A program made the translations under genes and the position numbers. Positions 52,369 through 60,899 of a stretch of DNA of 64,000 nucleotides are shown piece after piece. Source of the DNA: Bacillota bacterium (lineage in GTDB: Bacteria > Bacillota > Clostridia > Tissierellales > MES13); NCBI GenBank assembly GCA_009711785.1, contig VENA01000016.1:153647-217646 (forward strand), given 5' to 3'. Position 1 is the stretch's first letter; each line of letters opens with the position of its first letter. The notes under the pieces were generated by a model. That model searched no databases, was not told where the DNA came from, and saw only the letters and a list, made by a program, of their open reading frames with translations.

Positions 52369-53265
52369 ATGCTAAATAAAAATATCATAGACATTATTGG
52401 TAATACGCCACTAATTTCTTTTAAAAAGATGACTAAATATAATATATATGCTAAAGCTGAATTTTTAAATCCTGGTGGAAGTATAAAGGATAGAATAGCT
52501 AAATATATGATAGAACAAGCTGAAAAACGTGGAGATTTAAAACCTGGTATGACAATAATAGAACCTACTTCTGGTAACACAGGAATAGGTTTATCATTGA
52601 TAGGTGTACAAAAGGGCTATAAAGTTATTATAGTAATGCCAGAAAATATGAGTGATGAAAGAAAGAAAATAATAAAAGCCTTAGGCGCTAAGCTTATTCT
52701 TACACCTAGTAAAGATAATATTTATGGAGCAATAAAAAAGGTAAAAGAAATATCTAAAAATAGTAATTGTTTTGTGGCTCAACAATTTGAGAATCCAGAT
52801 AATCCGAAATGTCATTACCTTACCACCGGTCCTGAAATTTGGAAACAATTAAATAGTAAGGTTGATATATTTATTTCTGGACTTGGAAGTGGCGGCACAT
52901 TAGCAGGTGTGGGAAAATATTTAAAAGAAAAAAATCCTAATTGTAAAGTGATTGCAGTAGAACCTAAAAATGTTTCAGCTTTATTAGGACATGAACCAGG
53001 ACTTCATAAAATTCAAGGTATAGGTGATGGTTTTATTCCCAATATTTTAGATACTTCCTTAATAGATGATATTATTGAAGTTAGTGATGACGATGCTATA
53101 GATATGGCTAGAAAAATTGCTAAAGTTCAAGGTGCTTTAGTTGGCACATCATCAGGAGCTAATATTTGGGCTGCAAACAAAGTAGCGAAAAAAGCTAAAG
53201 ATAAAAACATAGTAACTATTTTAGCTGATAGGGCTGAAAGATACTTTAGTACTGCTTTAATATAA
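52369..53265 (+). CDS. cysK: Cysteine synthase family PLP-dependent enzyme
   Basis: 298 residues. PLP lysine Lys40 in FLNPGGSIKDR, phosphate loop PTSGNTGIGL, GSGGTLAGVGKYL and GTSSGANIWAA. Makes cysteine from O-acetylserine and sulfide. ATG 52369 after GGAGGAG. No cysE or sulfur genes nearby; it may instead act as a cystathionine- or cysteine-desulfhydrase-type paralogue. Sixteen bases before the FG-GAP gene. Confidence 0.9.
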   Translation: MLNKNIIDIIGNTPLISFKKMTKYNIYAKAEFLNPGGSIKDRIAKYMIEQAEKRGDLKPGMTIIEPTSGNTGIGLSLIGVQKGYKVIIVMPENMSDERKKIIKALGAKLILTPSKDNIYGAIKKVKEISKNSNCFVAQQFENPDNPKCHYLTTGPEIWKQLNSKVDIFISGLGSGGTLAGVGKYLKEKNPNCKVIAVEPKNVSALLGHEPGLHKIQGIGDGFIPNILDTSLIDDIIEVSDDDAIDMARKIAKVQGALVGTSSGANIWAANKVAKKAKDKNIVTILADRAERYFSTALI

Positions 53266-53280
53266 AAAAAGGGTGATGCT

Positions 53281-53970
53281 ATGAATAATGTTATTGCTGA
53301 TTTTAAAATAGGAGATGTTAACGGGGATCAAATACCTGATTATATTTATCTAACAGGTAAAAAAGAAGTTGATTCAAATTTTGTATATAATTTAAAACTA
53401 ACTATTAAAGATGGCTTTTCAGGTAAATGTAATACGTATCCCTTAGAATTTGATGGTGGCTATAATCCTCAACTTTTTCTAGGTGATTTTAATAATGATA
53501 ATGTCAATGATATTTTCTTAAGTATTCCTACTGGTGGTAGTGGAGGTTATATATACTATTATCTTTTTAGTTATCTTAATAATAGTCTTTTTCCGTTATT
53601 CAATGATAAAAAATTTAAAAAAGGTCTTAATTTTAATATTAATTATGAAGATAATTATAAGGTTAAAGTATCTAATGATAGTTTAAATAAAACCTTTATA
53701 ATTGATGTTACTAATAAAAAAGATTTATATGAAGAATTAAATATTTATGATGATAATGGCATGCTTATTAAACCAACTAAAGGAAGTATATTATATCTAG
53801 GAGGTCTTTTTCCAATACAATACTATTTAGATAATAGTTTTGAACTCTTAGCAAAACAAAGAATTATAGGTATATCAAATGCAGATACTTTGGGATATGT
53901 TAATTCTTTATGGAAATATAAAAATAAAGAAATGAATCTTTTAGATATAACTATTTCAATATTAGGTTAA
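53281..53970 (+). CDS. FG-GAP/VCBS-repeat protein
   Basis: 229 residues. Two EF-hand-like calcium loops typical of FG-GAP repeats: GDVNGDQIPDYIYL (about 11-24) and GDFNNDNVNDIFLS. A beta-rich remainder follows; no signal peptide is seen. Such repeats form beta-propeller-like blades and sit in surface or spore proteins; the partner cysteine synthase gives no clue. AGGGTGATG before the ATG, 16 nt after cysK. Confidence 0.75.
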   Translation: MNNVIADFKIGDVNGDQIPDYIYLTGKKEVDSNFVYNLKLTIKDGFSGKCNTYPLEFDGGYNPQLFLGDFNNDNVNDIFLSIPTGGSGGYIYYYLFSYLNNSLFPLFNDKKFKKGLNFNINYEDNYKVKVSNDSLNKTFIIDVTNKKDLYEELNIYDDNGMLIKPTKGSILYLGGLFPIQYYLDNSFELLAKQRIIGISNADTLGYVNSLWKYKNKEMNLLDITISILG

Positions 53971-53995
53971 AAAGTCTTCTTTTGAAGACTTTTTT
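53971..53995 (+). terminator. Terminator after the FG-GAP gene
   Basis: Stem AAAGTCTTC/GAAGACTTT, loop TTTT, followed by T run. Confidence 0.9.
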
Positions 53996-54052
53996 GTATA
54001 TTTTTTTAAAAAAGATATAAACTATATTTATATTTTTTTAGGAGTTGATGTA

Positions 54053-54682
54053 ATGTTTTTAAATAGATTAGATGCAGGGAATAAATTAAGAAACAAACTA
54101 GAAAAATTTAAAAAAGAATCCCCCATAATTCTTCCGATTCCAAGGGGAGGATTAATTGTTGCTTATAGTACTATAATAAACTTTAATTCAGACTGGGATT
54201 TTTTAATGCCAAAAAAAATTGGAGCACCCTCAAATAAAGAAATTGCTATAGGTGCAGTTTCATCCGATGGGACATATTTCATTGATAATAATTATGTGAA
54301 AAGATTAAATGTTTCAAAGGAATATATAGAAAGGGAAGTTTTATTACAATTAACAGAAATCCGTAAACGTATAGAAAAATATAGACCAAATAAAGAGTTT
54401 CCTAATTTAGAAAATAAAACTGTTATAATAATAGACGATGGTATAGCTACAGGCTTTACAATAAAAGCTGCTATTAAATCATAAAAAAAACAAAAGGCAA
54501 AAAAAATAATAATAGCTGTGCCTGTTGCTCCTAAGATATCTATAGATAAATTAAAAAAAGAAGTTGATGAAGTTATTTGTTTATATTCACCTAATAAATT
54601 TTATTCTGTAGGTAATTATTATCATGAATTTAAGCAAGTAACAGATAAAGAAATTAAAGAAACCATATTAAAATTATCTTAA
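54053..54682 (+). pseudogene. Phosphoribosyltransferase-like gene broken by a nonsense codon
   Basis: The reading frame from 54053 encodes a PRTase: ILPIPRGGLIVAYSTI, then the PRPP loop VIIIDDGIATGFTIKAAIKS. There a TAA (54482-54484) interrupts it. The same frame continues unbroken to 54682 as KKQKAKKIIIAVPVAPKISI, then YSPNKFYSVGNYYHEFKQV, the normal C-terminus of the family. A single TTA-to-TAA change at a Leu position explains it; the two parts stay in one frame. AGGAGTTG before the ATG. Probably inactive, unless the truncated product is used or the base is a sequencing error. Confidence 0.85.
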
Positions 54683-55105
54683 TTGAAACAATACTATACC
54701 AAGCATCATAAATCCTAACCCTATAATCTTAGTAATATCTAAAGAAATTACCGCTTCATTAAACAAGCCATAATTACTTATAAAAGCTGATATAATTATC
54801 TGAACAATTAATACTATAGTTATTGAATAACTAGCCCCTAAAAGGGTTATTCCTTTCATTACACTAAATACTATAACTACCCCTATTATCCCACCTAAAA
54901 GATATAATTTATTAACTTTAGTAAAGCTTGTTAATCCATTATTTCCAAGGAGTAATAAAATAATAAAAACAGCTAACATTCCTGAACCATGAACTAAAAA
55001 ATTAGTTGTCCAAAGCCCCATTTTTTCACTTGCTCTTGTATTAAAAATTCCTTGAATACATATCAATACCCCGGCTAATACTGAGTATATAATCCCCTTT
55101 ACCAT
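54674..55105 (-). CDS. YdcZ/DUF606-family DMT transporter
   Basis: 143 residues, four to five helices: IYSVLAGVLICIQGIFNTRA, MLAVFIILLLLGNN, LGASYSITIVLIVQIIISAF and IIGLGFMMLGIVLFQLR. Half-size DMT transporter; substrate unknown. Ten bases after the Crp-type regulator gene and coupled with it; the YeiL-YdcZ neighbour pair is recurrent in Firmicutes. Confidence 0.88.
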   Translation of the reverse strand: MVKGIIYSVLAGVLICIQGIFNTRASEKMGLWTTNFLVHGSGMLAVFIILLLLGNNGLTSFTKVNKLYLLGGIIGVVIVFSVMKGITLLGASYSITIVLIVQIIISAFISNYGLFNEAVISLDITKIIGLGFMMLGIVLFQLR

Positions 55106-55115
55106 AAAACCCTCC

Positions 55116-55796
55116 TTATTTATATAATCCTTTAGATAATGTTTTTAACTTATTGTAATCTATAATTTTTATTTCTTTATTTTCTTTAATTATAATACCC
55201 TTTTTAGTTAAATCATTTATAACTCTATTTAATTGTCTATAGCTTGTTCCTAAAAGATTTGCTAATTCTATATAATTGCTTGTCATTATCTCTTTTTTAG
55301 TACCATCTAATACTGATACTAAATAACTAGCAAACCTATTTTTTACTGGGTAGAGTAAATTAATAGAAGATGAATTAGATATAGTATATAATTTGTGGCT
55401 TAAATTTTTTATAATAAATCTATAAAATTTGATATTATCCTTTGTCTTTTCTCTTAATACATTAATATCAATACCTATAAGTAGAGAACTATCTAAAGAC
55501 TCAACATTAGTTTTTATTGTGTAATTATTTAAATATTCTAAATCACCTAAAATTGCCAAAGGTTTATTAAAACGCAGCAATAACTTTTTTCCATTTTCCT
55601 GTAATGTATATATTTTTAATCTTCCCTTTACTAAAAAATAAAAATAATTAATTTTATCATTTTCTTTATAAATTACTTCCCCTTTTTCATACTTAAACAG
55701 ATTCATATCTTCATATATATCACCATCTAAATAATTGTATATTCTAAACATTTCTATATAGTTATTGAGTAATTTTTCATCATATATTCTTTTCAT
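55116..55796 (-). CDS. Crp/Fnr-family transcriptional regulator (YeiL-like)
   Basis: 226 residues. cAMP-binding-like fold about 25-125 (EKGEVIYKENDKINYFYFLV, then KGRLKIYTLQENGKKLLLRF) and a winged HTH about 150-215 (YIELANLLGTSYRQLNRVIN). No Cys cluster of the FNR type. Ligand unknown. Operon with the YdcZ-like transporter gene, which it probably regulates. Confidence 0.9.
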   Translation of the reverse strand: MKRIYDEKLLNNYIEMFRIYNYLDGDIYEDMNLFKYEKGEVIYKENDKINYFYFLVKGRLKIYTLQENGKKLLLRFNKPLAILGDLEYLNNYTIKTNVESLDSSLLIGIDINVLREKTKDNIKFYRFIIKNLSHKLYTISNSSSINLLYPVKNRFASYLVSVLDGTKKEIMTSNYIELANLLGTSYRQLNRVINDLTKKGIIIKENKEIKIIDYNKLKTLSKGLYK

Positions 55797-55879
55797 CTTC
55801 CTTCCTCCCTCAAATAGTATATTTCACACTTAAAATATTTTAAAGGACAAATGTCATGTTTTTTAAATTTTTCTAAAAA

Positions 55880-55906
55880 AGTTAACAGACCAATTTGGTC
55901 TGTTAA
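55880..55906 (-). terminator. Terminator after the DUF3298 gene
   Basis: Palindrome TTAACAGACCAA/TTGGTCTGTTAA (about 55882-55906), overlapping the stop codon. Confidence 0.75.
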
Positions 55907-56514
55907 AAGAAACGAATCATTCTTTCTAATATACTATTTTCCTTAATAATGTCTTCTAAATAATAAATAGGTATTGAAAAGTAAGGAAAGCCAACATAAT
56001 ATGGGGAAATTTCATACTGTTGAAAATATATCACTAAATTTTTATCAGCTATATAATAATCCTGATTAGCTCCTATTGATTTAAAATCTTCTATTAAAGG
56101 TATTTCTCTTTCCTTAATTTCTTTTTTAATAATATTCGATATCCTTTCAATATAATCGCTTCTAGGTTTAAATAAATCACTTAATGGATAATTTTTACCT
56201 GTATTTACATCAAAGTTAAGAGATTTAATTACTGTTTTCGGATGGGCTCCTTTAAAGTCTCCTAAAGCTGTTAAAGATAAACTTAATACATTCCTTTCAT
56301 TTGTTTTTATCTCATAAGATCCTTCAATATTAGTAGGTAAATTAAGATGTCTTACTTCATTAAATAAATGAAACATTTTCTTATATATTTGACCATTTAT
56401 CTTCTGTTGTATTGTATAATCACATAATCCATAAACCAATGGATAATACATCTTTATATTTGGTTCTATATATAGTTGGGTATTAATACACACTGGTAAT
56501 TTAATAAGACTCAT
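55903..56514 (-). CDS. DUF3298 domain protein
   Basis: 203 residues. Family features: long beta-rich segment with FNEVRHLNLPTNIEGSYEIK, GAHPKTVIKSLNFDVNTGKN, LSDLFKPRSDY and FYLPYYVGFPYFSIPI-like C-terminus. DUF3298 (RsiV-like) domains sense or bind at the cell surface, but no signal or anchor is seen here. Runs in the same direction as mnmA, with about 60 bases between. Confidence 0.78.
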   Translation of the reverse strand: MSLIKLPVCINTQLYIEPNIKMYYPLVYGLCDYTIQQKINGQIYKKMFHLFNEVRHLNLPTNIEGSYEIKTNERNVLSLSLTALGDFKGAHPKTVIKSLNFDVNTGKNYPLSDLFKPRSDYIERISNIIKKEIKEREIPLIEDFKSIGANQDYYIADKNLVIYFQQYEISPYYVGFPYFSIPIYYLEDIIKENSILERMIRFF

Positions 56515-56577
56515 ATTATCATCCCTTTTAAACTATTTTTATAATTAGTATATGCTTTAAAATATAGTTAGGGATAT

Positions 56578-57630
56578 TTATTTTATTATATAATCTATCA
56601 CTGCACCTCCTATTAATTTATCATCATCATAAAATACAATAGATTGTCCAGGCGCTACTGATCTTACTTTTTTTTGAAATATAACTTTTATTTTTTCTTT
56701 TTCATGATTAGAAACTCTACAATTAAATAAAAATCCGTGCTGACTTATATTAGCTTTAACTTTTATATCCTTTTTTAGTTTATCAAAAAATATAAAGTTA
56801 ACTTCTTTAGCTATAAGGCCCTTAACAAAGGTATCATTATCACTTCCTAAAATAACTTCGTTTTTATCTGGATTAATATCTATTACATACATCCTCTTAT
56901 TGAAATCACCAAGGCCCTTTCTTTGCCCTATGGTGTAATTTATTATTCCAGCATGTTTCCCTAAAACATTACCATTTAAATCTACTATGTTCCCTTTTAA
57001 AATCTCTTCTTTTAATTCATTTTTTATATAAGTAACATAATCATTATTAGGTATAAAACAGATACCTTTACTTTCTTTTTTTTCTGAAATATCTATATCA
57101 ATTTGTTTTGCAATATCCCTTACATCCTTTTTTGATTTAAAATTTCCAAGGGGTAATAAAGTATGTTTTAAAATGTTTTGTGATAGTGAATATAATACAT
57201 ATGATTGATCCTTAAAATTAATTTTACACTTATATACTTTGTATCTATTAATACTTTTATCATATATAATATTAGCATAATGTCCTGTAGCAATATAATA
57301 TGCTCCTATGCTTTTAGCAAATTTAAGCATTTTATCATATTTTATATATTTATTACATGTAACACAAGGATTAGGAGTTCTACCTTTGAGATATTCTCTA
57401 ATGAACTCACTTTTTACAACTAAATCAAATTCTTCACTATAATCTTTTATATATAAAGGAATATTTAGTTTTTCAGAAACTTTCTTAGCTCCATTAATAT
57501 TAAATTCTTCTGATAGCTTAAAAGTAACCCCTACTACATCATATCCTTTCTTTTTAAGCAAATAAGCTGCTACTGTACTATCAACCCCACCACTTAAACC
57601 TACAACTACTTTATTTTTATCTAAGTTCAT
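56578..57630 (-). CDS. mnmA: tRNA-specific 2-thiouridylase MnmA (short form)
   Basis: 350 residues. PP-loop GLSGGVDSTVAAYL, then NPCVTCNKYIKYDKML with Cys92 as the catalytic thiol, KDQSYVLYSL and KGICFIPN with the second Cys191. Sulfurates U34 of Lys/Glu/Gln tRNAs. It is 10-20 residues shorter than many MnmA proteins in the N-terminal loop after GVTFKL, so it may be a paralogue of the main enzyme. ATG behind AAAGGATG. Confidence 0.9.
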   Translation of the reverse strand: MNLDKNKVVVGLSGGVDSTVAAYLLKKKGYDVVGVTFKLSEEFNINGAKKVSEKLNIPLYIKDYSEEFDLVVKSEFIREYLKGRTPNPCVTCNKYIKYDKMLKFAKSIGAYYIATGHYANIIYDKSINRYKVYKCKINFKDQSYVLYSLSQNILKHTLLPLGNFKSKKDVRDIAKQIDIDISEKKESKGICFIPNNDYVTYIKNELKEEILKGNIVDLNGNVLGKHAGIINYTIGQRKGLGDFNKRMYVIDINPDKNEVILGSDNDTFVKGLIAKEVNFIFFDKLKKDIKVKANISQHGFLFNCRVSNHEKEKIKVIFQKKVRSVAPGQSIVFYDDDKLIGGAVIDYIIK

Positions 57631-57701
57631 ATTATCATCCTTTAAATGATTTTACTTTTATTTAAATTAATTATAACTAATGCTAAACTTATACACAAAT
57701 A

Positions 57702-57727
57702 AAAGTCAGCCTAATTTGACTGACTTT
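57702..57727 (-). terminator. Terminator after the DAO-family gene
   Basis: Stem AAAGTCAG/CTGACTTT with a few internal mismatches, followed by U-rich sequence. Confidence 0.65.
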
Positions 57728-58955
57728 ATCGATTAAATTTAAATAATTCTTTATCTGGATTATTTTTATTTAAGATAATATCTCTATTTATCTGTCCTCC
57801 TAAAACTGAGTAGATTATACCGTTTGAACCATATCCAAGACAAAAATAAAAATTAGGACATTTATCATACTCACCTATATATGGAAGACCATCCTTAGTG
57901 ACTCCAAAAATTCCGCTGAATCTATATTCTATTTCAATGTCATTTATACCTGGAAAATATCCTTTTAGTTTATTAGATAATATATCATATTTTTTCTTTG
58001 CAATTAAGTCATTATTTGATAAATTTGATATTTTGCTGTTTTCATTACCTATTTTAATATCTTCCCCACCTATAATTATTCTATTATCCTTAGTCGTTCT
58101 TAAATAAGTGTAACTTTCCTCATTGTCCCTAATTATAGATGTATTAAACCAACCTAGAAATTTCTTTACAGGTTTAGTTACTATTGTAAATGTTCTAGTA
58201 AGGTTAACAATGTCTTTATTTATAAAATTTTTACCTTCATAACCTGTAGCTATTATAACTTTTTTAGCTTTTATTAAAAAATCATTATTAGTTTTTAATA
58301 CTACATGATCATTTTCTATGAAATATTTATCTATCTCAGTATTTTCATAAACTCTAAGCCTCTTTTTTCTTGCTTTATTTATTAGAGCATGGGTAAACTT
58401 ATATGGATTTATTTGAGCTGCTCCTTTGTTTGAATAAATACCACCTTCTATAGGAAAAGAGAAATACCTTTTAGCTTTTTCCTTTCCTAAAAATTCTACA
58501 TCAAAACCATGTTTTTTTCTTAATTGATATTCTTTTTTTAATAAGTCAACTTCTGAAGAGTTTTTTGTATAATAAAAGCACTCTTTTAATGTGAAATCAC
58601 AATCTTCATCAAGATCATTAACTATATTTTTTATATCATAAACTGCCCTTTCACACAATTTAAATCCTCTAACTGCCTTTTGTTCACCTATCATGCCCTT
58701 TAACCCAACTAAGTCAGTATCTATTTCATATTGTAAAATAGATGTTGATGCCCTTGTGCTTCCATAACCGACTATATTTTTATCTACCATAACTGTATTT
58801 ATATTTTCTTTAGTTAAATAATAAGAAGCTATAGCTCCAGTTACTCCTGCGCCTATTATAAGTACATCACATTCTATATTTTTGTCTAAATAATTATATT
58901 TAATAGGTATATTACTTAGATTTGTCCAAACCATATCTCCTGAAACTAGTTTCAT
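57726..58955 (-). CDS. FAD-dependent oxidoreductase (DAO family)
   Basis: 409 residues. N-terminal FAD Rossmann motif DVLIIGAGVTGAIASYYLTK, then the DAO fold with TSILQYEIDTDL, and C-terminal YSFGYGSNGIIYSVLGGQIN-like FAD loop. Resembles glycine/D-amino-acid oxidase type enzymes that pass electrons to a quinone in anaerobes. Substrate unknown. GGAGGAAATC before ATG 58955. Confidence 0.85.
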   Translation of the reverse strand: MKLVSGDMVWTNLSNIPIKYNYLDKNIECDVLIIGAGVTGAIASYYLTKENINTVMVDKNIVGYGSTRASTSILQYEIDTDLVGLKGMIGEQKAVRGFKLCERAVYDIKNIVNDLDEDCDFTLKECFYYTKNSSEVDLLKKEYQLRKKHGFDVEFLGKEKAKRYFSFPIEGGIYSNKGAAQINPYKFTHALINKARKKRLRVYENTEIDKYFIENDHVVLKTNNDFLIKAKKVIIATGYEGKNFINKDIVNLTRTFTIVTKPVKKFLGWFNTSIIRDNEESYTYLRTTKDNRIIIGGEDIKIGNENSKISNLSNNDLIAKKKYDILSNKLKGYFPGINDIEIEYRFSGIFGVTKDGLPYIGEYDKCPNFYFCLGYGSNGIIYSVLGGQINRDIILNKNNPDKELFKFNR

Positions 58956-59108
58956 ATGATTTCCTCCAGTAGAGTTATTTATTATTCTTTCTTATTTTTT
59001 ATATAAAATAAATTTATTATACACTAAAAAAATTAAAATATTTTCACTAAGTCATAGCTCTTATTATAAAGTTTTTAATTTAATAAATATTAAATTTGGC
59101 CAAAATAA

Positions 59109-59133
59109 AAAACTGCTTTTAAAAGCAGTTTTA
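59109..59133 (-). terminator. Terminator after the DEAD-box helicase gene
   Basis: Perfect palindrome AAAACTGCTTTT/AAAAGCAGTTTT with U-rich minus flank. Confidence 0.85.
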
Positions 59134-59136
59134 AAA

Positions 59137-60717
59137 TTATTTTTTATTTGCAGGCTCTATACTAATAGATTTACCCTTAATTCTATTTTTCTTCATTACC
59201 TTTAATACTTTTTTAGCATATTCTTTAGGTACTTCAACAAAAGTATAATTATCAAAGATATCAATAGTACCTATTACTTCTCCTGGCATTCCAGTTTCAC
59301 CAGCAATAGCACCTAAAACATCTTTAGGTCTTACCTTTTGCTTTTTACCTATATTTATAAATAATCTTACCATTCCTGGTTCAGCACCTGTATCTTCAAA
59401 TTCGTCTTCTGCTATTTCTTCTTGTTCCTGTTGTCCCATAACCATTTTAAGTAACCCTGCAGCTACATCAATAGATGTATAATCTTGATCAATTAACTTT
59501 TCTATTAAATGGGTTTCTTTGCTTAAATTGTCATTATCAACTATATCTTTAATTCGATTTAATATTATTCTTGATTTTGCTTCTTCAACATCACTTACTG
59601 AAGGTGCTTTCCTTCTTTTAATTTTAGTTTTTGTATATTTTTTAATATCCTTTAATTTATAGACTTCTCTTCCCACTACGAAAGTATAAGCCTTTCCAGA
59701 ACGTCCAGCTCTTCCAGTTCTACCTATTCTATGAACGTAGTATTCTTCATCCTGTGGAACATCATAATTAATAACTAGCTCGATATCATCAACATCTATA
59801 CCCCTTGCTGCAACATCAGTAGCTACTAATACATCAACATTTCCTTTTCTAAATTTATTCATAACTCTATCTCTTTGCCTTTGTTTCATATCACCATGTA
59901 AAGCATCTGAAAAATAGCCTCTTCCTTGTAATTGACCTGCTAATTCATCTACTTTCTTTTTAGTATTACAAAATACTAGGGTTAATTTTGGATTATGAAT
60001 ATCTATAAGTCTAGTTAATATTTCAAATTTATTACTTCTTTTAATTTCGAAATAGTATTGTTCTATACTAGGGACAGTCACCATTTTATGAGCTACTTTT
60101 ATAGTTTGAGGACTCTTTTGGTAATTTTTTGCTATATCTTTTATAGCCCTAGGCATCGTTGCTGAGAATAAAACTGTTTGTCTTTTATTTGGAGTATCAT
60201 TTAAAATAGTTTCTATATCTTCTCTAAAACCCATATTTAACATTTCATCAGCTTCATCTAAAACAACCATTTTAAGATTATTAATCTTTAAAGTTTTTCT
60301 ACGCATATGATCCATAACTCTACCAGGAGTACCTATAACGATTTGAACTCCCTTTTTTAATGCGCGAATCTGTCTATTTATTGGTTGCCCTCCATAGACT
60401 GGAAGAGTCTTTATGCCCTTTTTATATTTTCCTAATCTTCTTATTTCTTCTGAAACCTGAATAGCTAATTCCCTAGTTGGACAAAGTATCAAAGCTTGCA
60501 CATTTTTATCTTTTGTATTTACTTTTTCTAAAATCGGAATACCAAAGGAAGCTGTTTTCCCTGTCCCAGTTTGCGCCTGTCCGATTACATCTAAACCTTC
60601 CATTAATTTTGGTATCGATTTAGATTGAATTGGAGTTGCCTCTTCAAACCCCATATCTTGAATTGCTCTTTCTAACTGTTTTGATAAATTTAGTTCATTA
60701 AACTTTACTGTTTTCAT
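59137..60717 (-). CDS. deaD: DEAD-box RNA helicase with DbpA domain (CshA/DeaD-like)
   Basis: 526 residues. All helicase motifs are present: AQTGTGKTASF (I), PTRELA (Ia), DEAD at VVLDEADEMLNMGF (II), SATMPRA (III), RGIDVDDIELVINYDVP (V) and HRIGRTGRAG (VI). The C-terminus (about 450-525) carries a DbpA-type RRM (MVRLFINIGKKQKVRPKDVL), which binds structured RNA. Unwinds RNA in ribosome assembly, decay or cold adaptation. Acidic linker EEIAEDEFEDTG between. Confidence 0.95.
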   Translation of the reverse strand: MKTVKFNELNLSKQLERAIQDMGFEEATPIQSKSIPKLMEGLDVIGQAQTGTGKTASFGIPILEKVNTKDKNVQALILCPTRELAIQVSEEIRRLGKYKKGIKTLPVYGGQPINRQIRALKKGVQIVIGTPGRVMDHMRRKTLKINNLKMVVLDEADEMLNMGFREDIETILNDTPNKRQTVLFSATMPRAIKDIAKNYQKSPQTIKVAHKMVTVPSIEQYYFEIKRSNKFEILTRLIDIHNPKLTLVFCNTKKKVDELAGQLQGRGYFSDALHGDMKQRQRDRVMNKFRKGNVDVLVATDVAARGIDVDDIELVINYDVPQDEEYYVHRIGRTGRAGRSGKAYTFVVGREVYKLKDIKKYTKTKIKRRKAPSVSDVEEAKSRIILNRIKDIVDNDNLSKETHLIEKLIDQDYTSIDVAAGLLKMVMGQQEQEEIAEDEFEDTGAEPGMVRLFINIGKKQKVRPKDVLGAIAGETGMPGEVIGTIDIFDNYTFVEVPKEYAKKVLKVMKKNRIKGKSISIEPANKK

Positions 60718-60792
60718 TATCTAATTCCTTTCTTTAACTCTTTTTATATATTATTACCCATTATTTAATAACATATAAGTTTTATTTAACGT

Positions 60793-60860
60793 AAAAAAGC
60801 AACAAATGAACCATTTCATTCGCTGCTTTATAATGGTCGCTATGCAATAGTACCATTATA
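60793..60860 (-). terminator. Terminator and adjacent hairpin downstream of the aldo/keto reductase gene
   Basis: A 15-bp stem with two G-U pairs (arms 60796-60810 and 60815-60829) plus a U run ends transcription from the aldo/keto reductase gene. Directly next to it (60829-60860) is a second hairpin with perfect 9-bp arms TATAATGGT/ACCATTATA and an inner CTAT/ATAG stem. Their position, about 75-140 bases before the helicase start, also allows attenuation. Confidence 0.7.
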
Positions 60861-60899
60861 TACTATTTATTGCATATTAACAAGTATATTTTTAAACTA

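Noticed and set aside
54482..54484. Possible stop-codon read-through (like the peroxiredoxin) in the phosphoribosyltransferase
   Set aside because: The codon is TAA, not TGA, and sits at an ordinary Leu position with no hairpin after it, so selenocysteine or pyrrolysine decoding does not fit.
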